Below, in pieces: positions 11,546-57,744 of a stretch of DNA of 64,000 nt (position 1 is the stretch's first letter; each line of letters starts with the position of its first letter). Location: positions 2,148,709 through 2,212,708 of the forward strand of contig OX030957.1 in the NCBI GenBank assembly GCA_943735955.1, read 5' to 3'. The notes below the pieces were generated by a model, which had not been told where the DNA came from, searched no databases, and saw only the letters and a list, made by a program, of their open reading frames with translations. The translations under genes were made by a program, and so were the position numbers. The stretch is from Piscicola geometra. Lineage: Eukaryota > Annelida > Clitellata > Hirudinida > Piscicolidae.

Positions 11546-14500
11546 CTTTAAGAAATGAAGTTTAAGAAATTTACCCATTTGGTCAATACAAATAGCGTTA
11601 AGATATATTGAATATATTATTATTTTTTCTCTCCAGTAAATAATTTTAAGTTTTTAATTATATTTTTTTAAACAATTTAAAAATGAAGTGTTTTCGATAA
11701 ATTAGATTAAGCCCCGATTCTTTTGCATGCTGGTGTACTGTTGCAGATAACCAGATTGCAAAGAGTTTAACGTGAAAAGAGCAAGATTTGTATTTTAAAA
11801 ATTAAATAAATTATAAAGCTTCAAAAATTAACCTTTTAAAAAAAAATTTAAGAAAGAAAATACATGTACAAAAACACAGATGATTTTTTGAAGGAATTCT
11901 GTTTCTTAGAGTTCAAGCTCTCACCAGAAAGAACCATTCGAATTGAGAATTTAAATTGAAATCGAAACGTTTTCAATATTTTAAAAACATTTTAAACTAT
12001 CAACTCTGCAAATATCACTCCAATTTATTTGTTGAAAGCTACTTCGCGACTTCCTATTTTCCGCCTCTGCTTCTTTGATTCTCCATGGCTATTCAAAGAG
12101 TGTTTTGAGGGCTTGGAAGATATGGAATCAACAAAGGAAACTCTTGAATAAAGTGTGTTAAACTTGAGTTATTATACTGAGAAATTAAAGCATACCCTTT
12201 TTAGACAAATAACATATAATGGAAAAATACTATGCAGACTAGTAGCCAAGAGTTTTAGTTCAAAGGGGAAAAACATCCGAATGCAGGGCTGAATTTATTT
12301 AATTTGCAGCATTCATATATTTGACTTCAAAAAATAAATATTTAAAAAATTACAAGAATTTTTAAAAATTTTAATAATTATATATAATTAATATTACACA
12401 TTCTTAAAAATCTAATTGGATAAACGTTATGTTTTTGTAGATATTTTCCAGCATTAGTGGTCGACTTTCAAAACCGAAGTACTTTATAAAATAATCCATT
12501 TATAACTCATTTGTAATCATCCATTCGATTCCTAATAGAATTTAATTAGCTTTCCTGTTATTCGACATCGATTGGCTTCGTGGAACGATGATTTTCTTTA
12601 CGTGGAAAATGAATCTTCACATTTGATACCCCTACTATAGGGTCCCTATAGTTAGTGTGGTACGTTGATGGAATTGCATTTGGATTTTATTAAATACTAT
12701 AAAACACCATATATTAGACGCACATTTTACGCTTAAAATTCACTTTTGAAGGCTAGCGCAAAAAAATATTCTAAAAAGTAATAATTAATTGAAAAAAAAC
12801 AATGACAATTTCAGTATAATAATTAAAATAAAATGAAAGTATATTATAAGCCAGAAATGAAATCTTTTATATTTATCACTTGTTAAACAAATTCTCGGAT
12901 TTTAAGAAAATAATATATATCTTTTTTTTAAATGGCCGAAACTGTAATATTACATTTAGCCAAAACCGAAACATAGCTAAAACTTTAAAAAATGACAGTT
13001 TTAGCTTCAAAACAACTTCCATCACAGCATTCACTGCAACTTTCACCTAACCACATCCTTCACCACGACCTCACCTTCAAGCTATAAATCTTTCCCGAGC
13101 CTACAATAGAAAATAAATTGTGAGAACCCGTAACTAATCTTTCAAGCACTCCCGAGATTTTTATTAAGAATAAAGTTAACATTTACTAAGTAAATTTTAC
13201 TTGGAATTGCTTGGTAAAATTCTTTTTTATCTTCTAAATTTTTGTCTTAAAATAAAGATTAATAGATTTTTGCGTTTTAAGAATAAGTAAATGAATATTT
13301 GAAATATAATATCTTTTAAAACATGCTGTTAGAATTTTTTAAATCCAATGTATTTAGATTGCAATATTTTGTAGTCGATATTCATTGAGGCATAAATATT
13401 CTTATACTTGTTGATAATGGCATACTTTTGAAGAAAACTTAACCATTGCCTGTTTATCTAGCTCTTTATTTCGTTTTTGAAGCACTCATCCATCATCCAC
13501 TTATTCGCCTATTTCGACGATTTTTACAAAAGTGTTTTTCTGGCTTCAATTGCCTTTCTACTGCTCCTATCGCATCGTTGTTGTAGTTGCCTTCTCCTAC
13601 TGTACATCCCTAAGGCTTCTCAATTCTTTCTCAAGTTTTGATGACTGTTCATTAACGTGTAAAGCCTCATTAACCTCTTTGTACGGCTCTAATGAAGTAT
13701 GCATAACAGAAATAAAGCTTTAATTGGCTTGCAGCTTTATTGGTATTCCAAGAAATCAGTTTTTTGAAGAGTGGAAATTAAGTCTTTTTAAACACTTTTT
13801 TATAGCCAACTTTCTTTTTTTAATGCTTTTCTTTTTTTCATAAGTATTATTAGAATGGGTTATTATTTCGGTAACAGAATAATTTATCTTATGAAATTTC
13901 AAATTTATTAGAATTTATTTAATTTCATATATTTATTAAAAAAATATATTTAAATCGTAATCACATTTATTAAAAAAGATATTAGTAAATTTTAACGGTT
14001 TTTAAATGACTATTATAACAAATAAAAATATCAAAAAAAAGAAAAAACAATACGTTTTGCAAATATTAACACATTCATTATAGGTAATTACTCTCGGCAA
14101 GATTTGCTTTGTTAAAAGCACGAGAATGTTTTGCTCGCGATGCAGGAGAATGTAAAAAAGTTTGGCAAGAAACATTCTTTTGAAAGCAGGCCTCGCCATC
14201 ATCATCACATTCTATTCCAATTAAAAATATCCCCATCCTCGGCTTCATTATCCACCAATTATCGCTACCAACTCACACACTCAATCAATTGTTTGTGTCA
14301 GAAGTGGTTTTTTAATTGTATTCGCTCAAATCAATAAAGAACTGTGCTTCTTTTGTCGACGGCTTTTCATAACTATTGAAAAGAATACTAAATATTAAAA
14401 CCTTTAATGGTAATTTTCAGTGAATTTTCATTTTTCAATGTTTATTTGATCGTTAAGCTTGACATTAATTTGCCATATTACAGTTAACTTTTATCCCCAA

Positions 14501-14932
14501 ATAACTCAAACGATTTATGAAAGATATATATATTTTATTTGAAGAATTGAAAAATCAAAAAAGAGGCTAACTCATGCACGCATTTTGATTTTAAATGATT
14601 TAAATTTAAATGATTCTACTTCATGAACACAGACTTAAAAATAAAATAGGAATAAATAAATGACTAAATGGTGCAAATTGGGGCGTTATTCATAATCATT
14701 TCTGTCTTGGTGTAAGCGCATTCTGAATGTGAAGAAAAAAGCTATTTTCAAAAAGAATGGTTCTATTGCCTTTTGCATTCACCTACAATAACCTAACACG
14801 CGTGTGGGAAAGCATAAAAAGTGAAGATAAAAATGGACCATGGTTGATGAGTAGACTTGCAAAAAGTGATTCAACAATTTGAATTATAAATTTTGAAATA
14901 TAAATTATAAAACATAAATTATAAAACATAAA
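11546..14932. other. intergenic AT-rich stretch between two convergent genes
   Basis: It holds the 3' ends of the plus-strand channel-subunit gene and the minus-strand LMLN gene. I see no exon, RNA gene or transposon here. A near-palindrome (CTATAGGGTCCCTATAG, 12637-12653) is the only local structure noted. Short open frames at 13532-13723 and 14131-14337 match no family known to me. Confidence 0.5.
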
Positions 14933-21904
<6,972 letters not shown>

Positions 21905-23669
21905 TCATGAGACCGGGAATTTATCTTGAAGATCTTCTACCTTTTAGGTTTAAACTGATTTATTGAAATTTTATAATTAAATCATCATGTAGACTATGTG
22001 ATTTTTATATTCGTTGTTAGCGCATTATCTTATTAGTTTTGCGAATTTTTCAAATACATTATGAAAATGTATAATAGTTTTTAACAAAATTTGACAAATT
22101 GAAAATGATTTTGGTGCTTTTGCATAAATTTTACAAAAAGTAAACTTTCTATGTTTTTCAAAATTAAAGCGCTATATTTATAAAGTAATTCATAAATATT
22201 TTATTATTAAACTAATCGAACCATAAAAAACCTATTTTTTAATATATATAAAATATATATTTAAAAATGTATTTAAATAAAAAACAACATTTTTTTGGAT
22301 ACTTCTTTTTTTTCCGTATATACTAGACTCAGTCTATATGTAGACTATTATATCCAGTTTTAATAGTTTTCAATGACAGGCCTCCAGTAGGGACTTGAAG
22401 GCATCTGGAGGGCGGACCGATACGACTGAATCTGGCAGGGCATTCCATTCTTTAATGGTGCGTGGGAAGAATGCATTATCAATTATATGTATCCTTATTG
22501 AACTCAGATTATGATTTTCAACTTAAATAATTGAATTTTTATGCTAAAACACAACCAATCTTAGCATAAAGATCATTAGAAGCCATAAAAAATGTTTAAT
22601 AGATATTCAGTTAATTTTCTTAAATTAATTTTTCCCCAATACAACGTTTTAATAGCTACTTTTGAAAATTATTTTAGTTTCTTATTCTCCGTTTTCGTCA
22701 AAGATCAATGAGCCAGTTCAAGTAGGAAAATATTCAATACTTCTTCAACGAAGACCCTTAATTCATAATTAATTAATGAAGAGGTGCTTTTTTTAAATAA
22801 AAAAATAATTGGGTACTTATTAAGTTGGCAAACTCCATAAAAGACATCAAACTTTGCACGCAATCCATTCCATTTAGGGCCTAAATTTTAGGCTATAGTA
22901 GTCTTATATAATCTATTTTAATGGTTATACGCACTATAATAATTCTCATAATTAGTATTTACATTATTTACAAATAATTTCATTTAATATTCTAGATACC
23001 AGTTAGACGATTTACATTGTTATGAAAATACTCAATTGAATGATTATCCGGGTATCTTATTTAAACAATTGAAATTCAAAGCTTCGATCATAGATTGTCC
23101 CTGGCGCCTGCCAATCCTCTTCAAGACCACTTGAGCTTTTCATCAGTGGTTTCAGGTTCTTTATATTAATTTCAGAGCTTATATTAGTTGAAGTAGTTTT
23201 TTTAGTTCAATTGCAATTCAAATTCTTTAGAATCCATTTTAAATTGTATTTAATAATTATTATTTTCAAAACTATTATAATAGTTTTGAACATCAATATG
23301 TTATGTTTGCTCTTGTTGTTAGACTAATTGTCCAAACAACATAGGCTCAAAAACTCGCTTCTAAACACGCACAGCTATCGTTCACTAATTAAAGCCTTTA
23401 AATTAGTTAAATAAATTTCAACAATAACTGTTACTTAGCTTTAATGAACAATCGAATAACAATAATACCTTAGAACAATGTTATAACAACATTAACAATT
23501 CGCAAAATATGTAAAGATTAAAATTGAAATAAAAATCGAAAATATTGAAGTAGTTGTAAAAGAATACTCAAATGGAACTTTTAATCGAAGGCTAATTCAA
23601 TAGAATAAGAACGGATGCGACAGTGATTAAGGCACGTAATTGAAAACATACACGCATTCTCCTTCAATG
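21905..23669. other. intergenic AT-rich stretch
   Basis: It separates the LMLN start and the glycosyltransferase gene, both on the minus strand. Apart from the LINE fragment near 22.4 kb, no coding or structural feature is visible. Confidence 0.55.
22376..22490 (-). mobile_element. LINE fragment: C-terminal end of a reverse transcriptase ORF
   Basis: On the minus strand a short open stretch reads FFPRTIKEWNALPD, then VRPPDAFKSLLEACH and a stop. FFPRTxxxWNxLP followed by a final FK-SL helix is the characteristic end of ORF2 of CR1/L2/Jockey-like non-LTR retrotransposons. No upstream RT domain is present, so this is a 5'-truncated dead copy. Confidence 0.75.
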
Positions 23670-24920
23670 CTAGCTCTCCTTGTGTCTCTTGCCATTCCAG
23701 TTGATTTTGTAGACATCCTCAGGAAAGTCAACGTATTCTTGGCGCCAAACGTCGAGCAGTTTGCAAGAGGTTTTCTTCGGAGGCCCGTTGAAATGCAGAC
23801 CTTTGGCGCGACTGTCGAAGCCTAAGCAGTACATGCTCTTGTTCGAGAAGCTGAAGTGGTCGTTGGTGAGGACGTTGGGGTAGACGGTGAAGAGCTGCTC
23901 GACGAACGTGAAGTAGAGCAGCCACATCGACCACATCGAGAGCGTCTTGTTCTGCTTCTCGAAACTCTGGTACCACAATGTGGGCACGATACCAGGCACG
24001 TAAGGTTTGAATTTTGTTCTGTCACGGTGTCTGGCCATCCAGTGCTGGAAGTCCTTCCAGACTGACAAATTGGGCATGAAGGCGTGTGTGGAGAAGACGC
24101 GGTGTTGGAAGACTGAGTGGTTCCTGGGGATCTTCTCTCGAAGGGCGTGGTCTTCGAAGCTTCTGAGAGTGCACCCCAGGTAGTCTTCCTGTGGCGAGAA
24201 GTGCTTGCTCACCGCCCTCATCCAGCGGTAGCCGAACTTCGAAACCACCTGGTCGTCTTCTAGGAACAGAACGTGTTCTTTGCCGCGGAGGATTTTTTCT
24301 TTTGTAGGTCTGTACGTCTGTGTCCATTGTCCGTACAAGCCCATGTGTCGTTTGTGGATGTGGATGTTGCATTTAAGCTTGGTTTTTTGTGTAAAGGAGT
24401 TTAAAAATGCAATCGTTTTTTCGTCTACTGAATCAGTTTTTTCGTCTCGATCAACCCAAATTTCGACGGCCATTTCGTCTCCATCCAACTCAAACACCTC
24501 GAGACTCTTGAGCGCATTGAAGAGGGATCGAGGCCTGTTGAACGTCATCACGATCACCCTCAAGTCGACACTGTCTTCGTAGTTGTAGGCCAAGTACTTC
24601 CTGTCATAGGAGTCCATCTCAGCCTCCTCGCTCCCGTCTGAGTCATCTTGACTGGCTTCATCTGTTCGACTCTTGTGATCAGTCACCGCCAAGACTGATT
24701 TCCGCATAGCTGCTGCGTAATATGCATGCTGGTTATTGTCAGGAGGCTTGTGTGAGTAGAAAGCGGTTAAATCGTCGTTGGTTGTTTTGTTGCCTGTTCT
24801 ACTTGTAGTTTGTAATATCTTATTTTTCGAATAATGGTGTATGTTATAGACTATTACCATGCAAATACCGAAGAATGCAACCGTCAGTAGCAAGTTCTTG
24901 TAGCCTACCACTTTGAACAT
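23670..24920 (-). CDS. single-exon type II membrane protein, GT-A-like glycosyltransferase
   Basis: The 416-residue frame has no intron, unlike every multi-exon neighbour. A short basic N-terminus is followed by one membrane anchor (about residues 9-28, LLLTVAFFGICMVIVYN), an acidic stem, and a globular domain. That domain opens with VIVMTFNRPRSLFNALKSL (121-140), the nucleotide-sugar-binding first strand of GT2/GT13-type folds. An acidic EDD triplet follows inside HVLFLEDDQ (217-224), in the position of the metal-binding DxD. Several N-x-S/T sites are present. The layout is that of a Golgi lumenal glycosyltransferase with distant resemblance to MGAT1/POMGNT1. Donor and acceptor sugars are unknown. 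An expressed retrocopy is a possible origin. Confidence 0.75.
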   Translation of the reverse strand: MFKVVGYKNLLLTVAFFGICMVIVYNIHHYSKNKILQTTSRTGNKTTNDDLTAFYSHKPPDNNQHAYYAAAMRKSVLAVTDHKSRTDEASQDDSDGSEEAEMDSYDRKYLAYNYEDSVDLRVIVMTFNRPRSLFNALKSLEVFELDGDEMAVEIWVDRDEKTDSVDEKTIAFLNSFTQKTKLKCNIHIHKRHMGLYGQWTQTYRPTKEKILRGKEHVLFLEDDQVVSKFGYRWMRAVSKHFSPQEDYLGCTLRSFEDHALREKIPRNHSVFQHRVFSTHAFMPNLSVWKDFQHWMARHRDRTKFKPYVPGIVPTLWYQSFEKQNKTLSMWSMWLLYFTFVEQLFTVYPNVLTNDHFSFSNKSMYCLGFDSRAKGLHFNGPPKKTSCKLLDVWRQEYVDFPEDVYKINWNGKRHKES

Positions 24921-25330
24921 TCTTTCAAATATATTAATCTCTTTACCATTTGTACCAAACGAATTTTTTATTTAATGCCTCTTGTGTTAAGTTGCCAACT
25001 AGACACCCCTCCAGCAGCATGATAGTCTTCCTCCTTCAAAGAACGTCTCTAACAACTCCCCTAAGGAAACTGAGTTGTTCAAAACACTTCTATCATAAAG
25101 CCACTCTGGATGAAATCAAATCTTGATGAGGTATGATCTGGAAAGGAATGTTAACTAGCTTTGACTTTGACTGTATGTCCTCTTATATAAAAATATAATA
25201 AATTTAATCAGAAACAATCATTGTCTTATCGTAAATTCAATTGCATCATTACATTTTTTCTTATTACTAAGTCTGCATTTATATATGGGATGTTTAAATA
25301 GGCATATAAACATATATGCATGTGTTTACT

Positions 25331-35030
<9,700 letters not shown>

Positions 35031-35214
35031 GGAATAAGCATAGGAAATTAGTACTTAAAAAGTGTTTATGATACATCTCATTGTTTACTTTTATGACGTT
35101 TTTAATTAAAAAAAGTTAATTTTTTCAATATTATAATTAGATCAAGTGAAAATTTCAAGTTGTTATCATTATACTAACCTCAGAGAAAAAAGTAAATTGA
35201 TGTCAAAATAAAAT
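35031..35214. promoter_or_regulatory. candidate divergent promoter region
   Basis: Only 184 bp separate the start codon of the minus-strand receptor-like gene (35030) from the NDUFB8 start codon (35215). The two start sites and their control elements must overlap or lie back to back here if both ATGs are in first exons. No TATA box is obvious. Confidence 0.4.
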
Positions 35215-36214
35215 ATGGCTTTGGCTAGGAGCCTTGGAAAGATATTTATAACAAAAAGTGTACCCGTGTTACTGTCGAAAAATGTGCCAGTTTATCAATC
35301 GAGCGTAAAGACTATGGCTTGTGCGTTAATATTTAGTTTAGCGAACGTTCGAATGACCCCTAAATAATTTAGGCTAAATTAAATAGGAATGCTTCATTAT
35401 ACTTTAATATATATTTGCAATTATAAATCTAAAATAATTAAACCTCTAAAGATTGGAACAAAGACTGGGCTCCTGGACCATACCCCAAGACGGAAGAAGA
35501 GAGGAAGGCTGCAGCTAAGAAGTATGGACTTTTGCCAGAAGATTACCAGCCATATCCGAGTGCTGGAGATGGCTACGGAGACTACCCGATGCTTCCAGAA
35601 GTTTCTGTCGAGGGCAAAGATCCCAATTATCTGTGGGATATCAAACATTTGAGAAGAGATTTTGGAGAACCAGTTGAGTGACTTCATTAATTTTATTTGC
35701 AACTTTTTTATTTTTCAATAAATTATTGGAAAAATATTCGCCCGCTGGTAAATTTTATATTTCAAATAAAATGGACAGATGCATGTAGATGCAGATATAT
35801 TGATTGAAGAAAGGACCTGTCCAGATGTTCCTCTGCCATACAGCAGGTCAGTCTTTCAAAATAAAACTACTGAAGATAAGCACATAAAGTTTGTAAATTT
35901 GTATCCACTCTGAACCACCATCACTGCAGACCATTCATCTTCTTCACTTTCTTTGGTGTCTTCGGCTTCTTCATTCTTCTATTTGCACTCTCGCCTGAAA
36001 GGGACAGAGTCAAGACAATGGTAAACTTCCCAACTGCAACATCTAACTATTCTCATCACCATACATCATCAAGATCAACATCTTCGCACACACCACTTTC
36101 AATAGACTGAACCATTCTAACCCTTTCCCTGTACAGAAACCACGCCAGTTGTACACCCCTGGGGTGACCCACTATACGTTTGAGCTTGAAGGACAGGAGG
36201 GGAGTCAGCATTGA
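35215..36214 (+). CDS. NDUFB8: NADH dehydrogenase 1 beta subcomplex subunit 8 (5 exons)
   Basis: Exons 35215-35320, 35452-35672, 35779-35846, 35930-36020 and 36137-36214 join in frame to 187 residues, the normal length of the animal protein. It is an accessory subunit of the membrane arm of mitochondrial complex I. The N-terminus is basic and free of acidic residues (a mitochondrial leader). Exon 2 carries the family core DWAPGPYPKTEEERKAAAKK, then YGDYPMLP and a closing GEP. Exon 4 encodes the single membrane helix (FIFFTFFGVFGFFILLFAL), and exon 5 the intermembrane-space tail with HYTFEL. It converges with the uridine kinase gene, with 481 bp between the stops. AATAAA at 36345 is a possible poly(A) signal. 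Confidence 0.95.
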
Positions 36215-36695
36215 ACAGATTTAACGAAATGAAATTTAAGAGTTGAAATATTCCTCATTTAATTAATGCTTAATCTGAAGATTAGTCATTTTAGTAAGAT
36301 TAGCTTTTGAAAACTGACTATAAAGTCAGTCATTTAAGATTTAAAATAAAATTTTCGTATGTGAGAATTCGATCTTTTAGAATAACTTTAGAATATGAAT
36401 ATTCTTTGGATTAATTCATTGAGATATATGACATGATTTTTAGCATATGAAAAATATTTATCACAGTTTAAATTATATAATTTTCATCCAACCCAGAATC
36501 TTCTACCCATAATCACATCTAAGAGGTAAGGTTTCAATTACTGGAAGATTCAACACTTTGCATGCTTACCTTACATAAAAAAGAAAAATACATCACTGCA
36601 ACTTCAACAATTTACAATATCCTCCCACTCATCCGTCCATCCATCAGCCACTGAGAAACAACTGAGATAATTAACAATTCAAACTAAAAGAAATA

Positions 36696-38452
36696 TCAAA
36701 GATTTTGAAGAGGATCCTGGCGATGATGATGATGATGATCATTATCATCATCAATGAGGTCTGAGGTTGAGGAGAGTGGCGCTTTGCAATGAAGGGTTTG
36801 TCGATGAGGTAGATCTGAAAAGCTTCTGTTGTTGTTGGTTGTTGTTGTTGCATTGTTGACTAGAAGCTGACCTGGTCTTCAAGATGTCTTTGATATGCTG
36901 AACTATCACATCGATTGCCACTGTGGGTAAGTGAACACGATGTTGGTGGATTAATGTAGTTGTGCATATTTACGAATGCAAGCATTCATTTGATTATCAA
37001 TCTCACCATCGTTTTCAGCCCCTCTGGGAATAATAACGTCGGCATACTTTTTGGTCTGTGAATGATTTGTTGAAAAAAGTTTTGTATTTCAAGTCATTAC
37101 AAAGGAGACTTGAACTGTTATAACTGCCACTAACAGCATCGCACGTTAACCACAGAATCACCCCACACAATCACCACAAAATAACACCACACATTCACAC
37201 CACAGCACCACACACAGGCAAGCAGAATTCCTCGAAGGCTGGCTTCACGAACGTGATGTACTGGTTCAGTATCCTCTCCAGATCCCTCCCTAGCACCTCG
37301 ATGTCCCTGAGAACTTCATTGTCGTGGTGGTAGTGGTGTAATGGTTAGACGTTTATAAATTCTAATGTAATGGTGGGAGGTTATATGGTACAACCCTGGG
37401 TAATGGAAGTTTTCTGTTAAACCGTGTTTATAATTTTTAACTTTTATTATAAAATTAAATGAAATTTTAAAATATCACTTGAACAAATAATCGTACCTCT
37501 TCTGGCCAGTCTCGTGTCCGCATCAGTTTCCACAAACACTTTCATGTCAAATAGACTCCTTTTTGATATTAATTTATTTTTACAAAAATATATTTATTCT
37601 GAGAATTTGATGGAAGATACATATTTATTAAATGATTATGAATTGTTTTCAGGCAATGGCTTTACATTATATAGGAAATAATCTATACTTGATATCTTCT
37701 TGATAGAACACCAGTATGCCCTCAATGAGAACCACATCGGCATCCAAAATCATCACTGAATCCTGCATGGTCCTGCAATCATCATTTTGAAGTTGATGAG
37801 TGTTACATAGTTTGATTATTAAAGAAAAGAATCAATATTTTTTCTTATAGCTTAACTGACAAATAACCTTTTGAAGTTTATGTGGTCATATTGGTAGATT
37901 TGTACAGGTTCTCCACACAGTATCTTCAACATTGTACTCTTCAACAAATCATAATCAAACGCACCTTTCAAGGATTTTAATTTTATTATCAATACTTTAT
38001 TCATAAAAATGTTTTAACTTGTAAAAAAATTGAGAAATAACTCAATTTTGAAATAAATAAATGTAAAAAAGTTACCTGGGTGATCAAAGTTGTAGAGGTA
38101 TTTAGCAGCCTGTGCTATTTCATCTTCATTTAAATCTTTATAAAAACTGTCTAAACTCACCACAAAAACCCTCTGGCTAGGTTCACAGTCTCCTTTTGCA
38201 TTCAGATGCTCCACTATCTTCTTACACACTGATGACTGTGAAATGCGTTTTTTGGATGAAATTTCCACGAACTCAAAAAAAAAGTTTTTTCAAGCAAAGT
38301 AAAAAAACAAATAAGTTTTTTACTTTGCCTGAAGCAGTGCCCCCCGAAACTCCTATCAGAAATGGCTTGTTATTTGGTTTCATGTTATCACCATCTTCAT
38401 TTTTACATTTTGTGTCTCCTTCACTATCAAATTTTTTTGATCCTGATAACAT
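36696..38452 (-). CDS. UCK: uridine-cytidine kinase (9 exons)
   Basis: Minus-strand exons: 38452-38324, 38235-38076, 37964-37868, 37772-37689, 37558-37497, 37313-37216, 37055-37007, 36920-36872, 36825-36696; phases agree, 285 residues. It phosphorylates uridine and cytidine in the pyrimidine salvage pathway in the cytosol. The Walker A motif [12 protein letters not shown] (34-45) is split by intron 1. VVSLDSFY (68-75) holds the catalytic Asp72. [10 protein letters not shown] is the Walker-B-like strand, [13 protein letters not shown] the lid region, and [16 protein letters not shown] with [11 protein letters not shown] the conserved C-terminal half. The last exon adds a divergent tail containing a short HHHHHR stretch. 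Length and motifs match animal UCK1/UCK2; which paralogue cannot be told. Confidence 0.96.
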
Positions 38453-38879
38453 TTTACATGATATTAAATTGGTTTCAGATTATTTAAACTATATTATCGT
38501 TCTTAAATATAATTCCTGGTTTTTAAACCTTTAATCAATCAATAATAGGTTATGCACTCTTGAACAGCGTTATCTTTTTTATATTAAAAAAAATTCGTTA
38601 AAAATTTAGAAAACTGAATATTATTTTATTTTCAAATAACAAATATAATTAAACTAAAATAAATATTTTATAATATACAAACTAGAATATATAAAAAAGA
38701 TAGATACTTCCATTAAAACACAGAAAAAGTATACATTTACTTCAAACTTTATTTTAAATTTTCAAATTAACTACATTCATATAATAAATCCCTCAAACAA
38801 AAGTCAAAAACATCTCAATCATTAGATTAATTACACATTAATAATAGTGCAAACAATTTTTGCAAATAAATAAAGTTAA

Positions 38880-39634
38880 TCAGTCGCTTTTATCGCCTTT
38901 GAGAACTGCTGAATGCAGCTTCATTATTTCTGCAGTGAAATCATCCTCATACAAAACGCCTTCGTCATCGAAAAAGTCGCAAACTGACTTGACCACTGTT
39001 GCTTCTTTCTTTTCTTTTGTAACTCCATGGGTGAATGCCATTTGCAACTCATAATTGTGACCAAATCTTGGTGGGTGGTCAGTGAGATGGATTTACTCAT
39101 CAATGCTGTTAAAATAAAATCTTAATTCCAAATAATGTATGAACAAAAAATATTTTTGTATGAATACCTCTTTATTTTGGAACTTAGTCTCCACACATTG
39201 TCAGGATCGAAGCCAGCTTTATCCTTCTCCAGAGCAAGCATGAAGCATCCAATCTCATAGTAGGAGGTGTAAAGTGTCAGCACCAGCATCATTGTGAAGT
39301 ATAACAACACGCATACGATGAGGACATCTCTGGAACTTGGAAATGGATACACCCAGTCCCAGACGAATGCAAAAGCAGCAATGAAAACCGATGCTGTGCA
39401 TAACAATAAGCGACCATCCATCAGTTTGTAAGACTCAACATATCCCAGGTTTTCTTTAAACACCTTTAAAAATTATTTTAAAACATTAATTTTAAATAAT
39501 TAAAATCTTATATTTCATCTTTTTAATTATACCTTTTTGGTGTGGTCATCCAATGCATTTTTCAAAGCTGAACCATCCCATTTATCCACTTTGATTCCCT
39601 TACAATCCCCTTCCATAGTTTTGGCAGCTGGCAT
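38880..39634 (-). CDS. SPCS2: signal peptidase complex subunit 2 (3 exons)
   Basis: Minus-strand exons 39634-39533, 39463-39168 and 39066-38880 give 194 residues. SPCS2 is a non-catalytic ER-membrane subunit that helps the signal peptidase engage the translocon. KWDGSALKNALDD matches the conserved N-terminal cytosolic motif. Two helices follow at about 53-73 and 81-98, ending in TLYTSYYE. DPDNVWRLSSKIKR leads into the cytosolic C-terminal domain (YELQMAFTHG, VKSVCDFFDDEGVLYED). The acceptor at 39067 was chosen because the earlier candidate at the TTTTAACAG site would read into a TAA, while this one restores the family alignment. The start ATG gives a shorter N-terminus than in vertebrates. 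Confidence 0.95.
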
Positions 39635-40216
39635 GAAAACAAATAAATTGTTTGAAATATATATTTTTTAAATCGGCTTCATTAAAAAAACAATTAAATA
39701 ACTAGAATATAATTAATTAACTTTTAAAAATGCACCAACCTTTTATATGAATTTGGAATTTAAAAAGAAACTCTCAGCTTGACAAAGGAAACTGACGTGT
39801 TCTAAAAGTAAAAGCATAATTAATAAAACTATTGATAATTGATTTTAGTAGTTTTAGAAAAATTTAATTTTGTAAATAAATTAACTTTTCTTAAAAATAT
39901 AAAAAAAGTTCAAATTACTTTGAATAAATAAATAAATAAACCACACTGCCATCTACAAAGCAGAGGATTCTCATAGACTTGTACCTGTGTTTTAATGGAA
40001 GGTAAAAATCATAGCGTCTCTATTTCCTTATAAATATTATGTTAAATTAAAAAAAATATTTCATATAAGCAAACTATTTAGCCGTTTTTATATTGCAACT
40101 ACATTACTCTGTGCTTATTAATTATTCAAATTTAAAATAATTAAAATAAATTTAATGTTTAAACCGAATTGTTGATTTTTAGATTCTCACACATTTGAAA
40201 AGAAGATTGGCTCAAA
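39635..40216. promoter_or_regulatory. divergent intergenic region between SPCS2 and dlg
   Basis: This 582-bp AT-rich stretch separates two start codons pointing away from each other. It should hold the SPCS2 promoter and the 5' region of the dlg transcript that begins with MPVKKE. No clear motif was seen. Confidence 0.4.

Positions 40217-57744
<17,528 letters not shown>

Noticed and set aside
22300..22490. Exon of LMLN upstream of its start
   Set aside because: The reading (FFPRTIKEWNALPD) is the end of a LINE reverse transcriptase, and the LMLN leader exon at 21904 already supplies a signal peptide.
39066..39115. In-frame TAA near the start of the last SPCS2 exon, suggesting a pseudogene or code change
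   Set aside because: Moving the acceptor to CACCCACCAAG|ATTTGG keeps phase, removes the stop and restores the family alignment.
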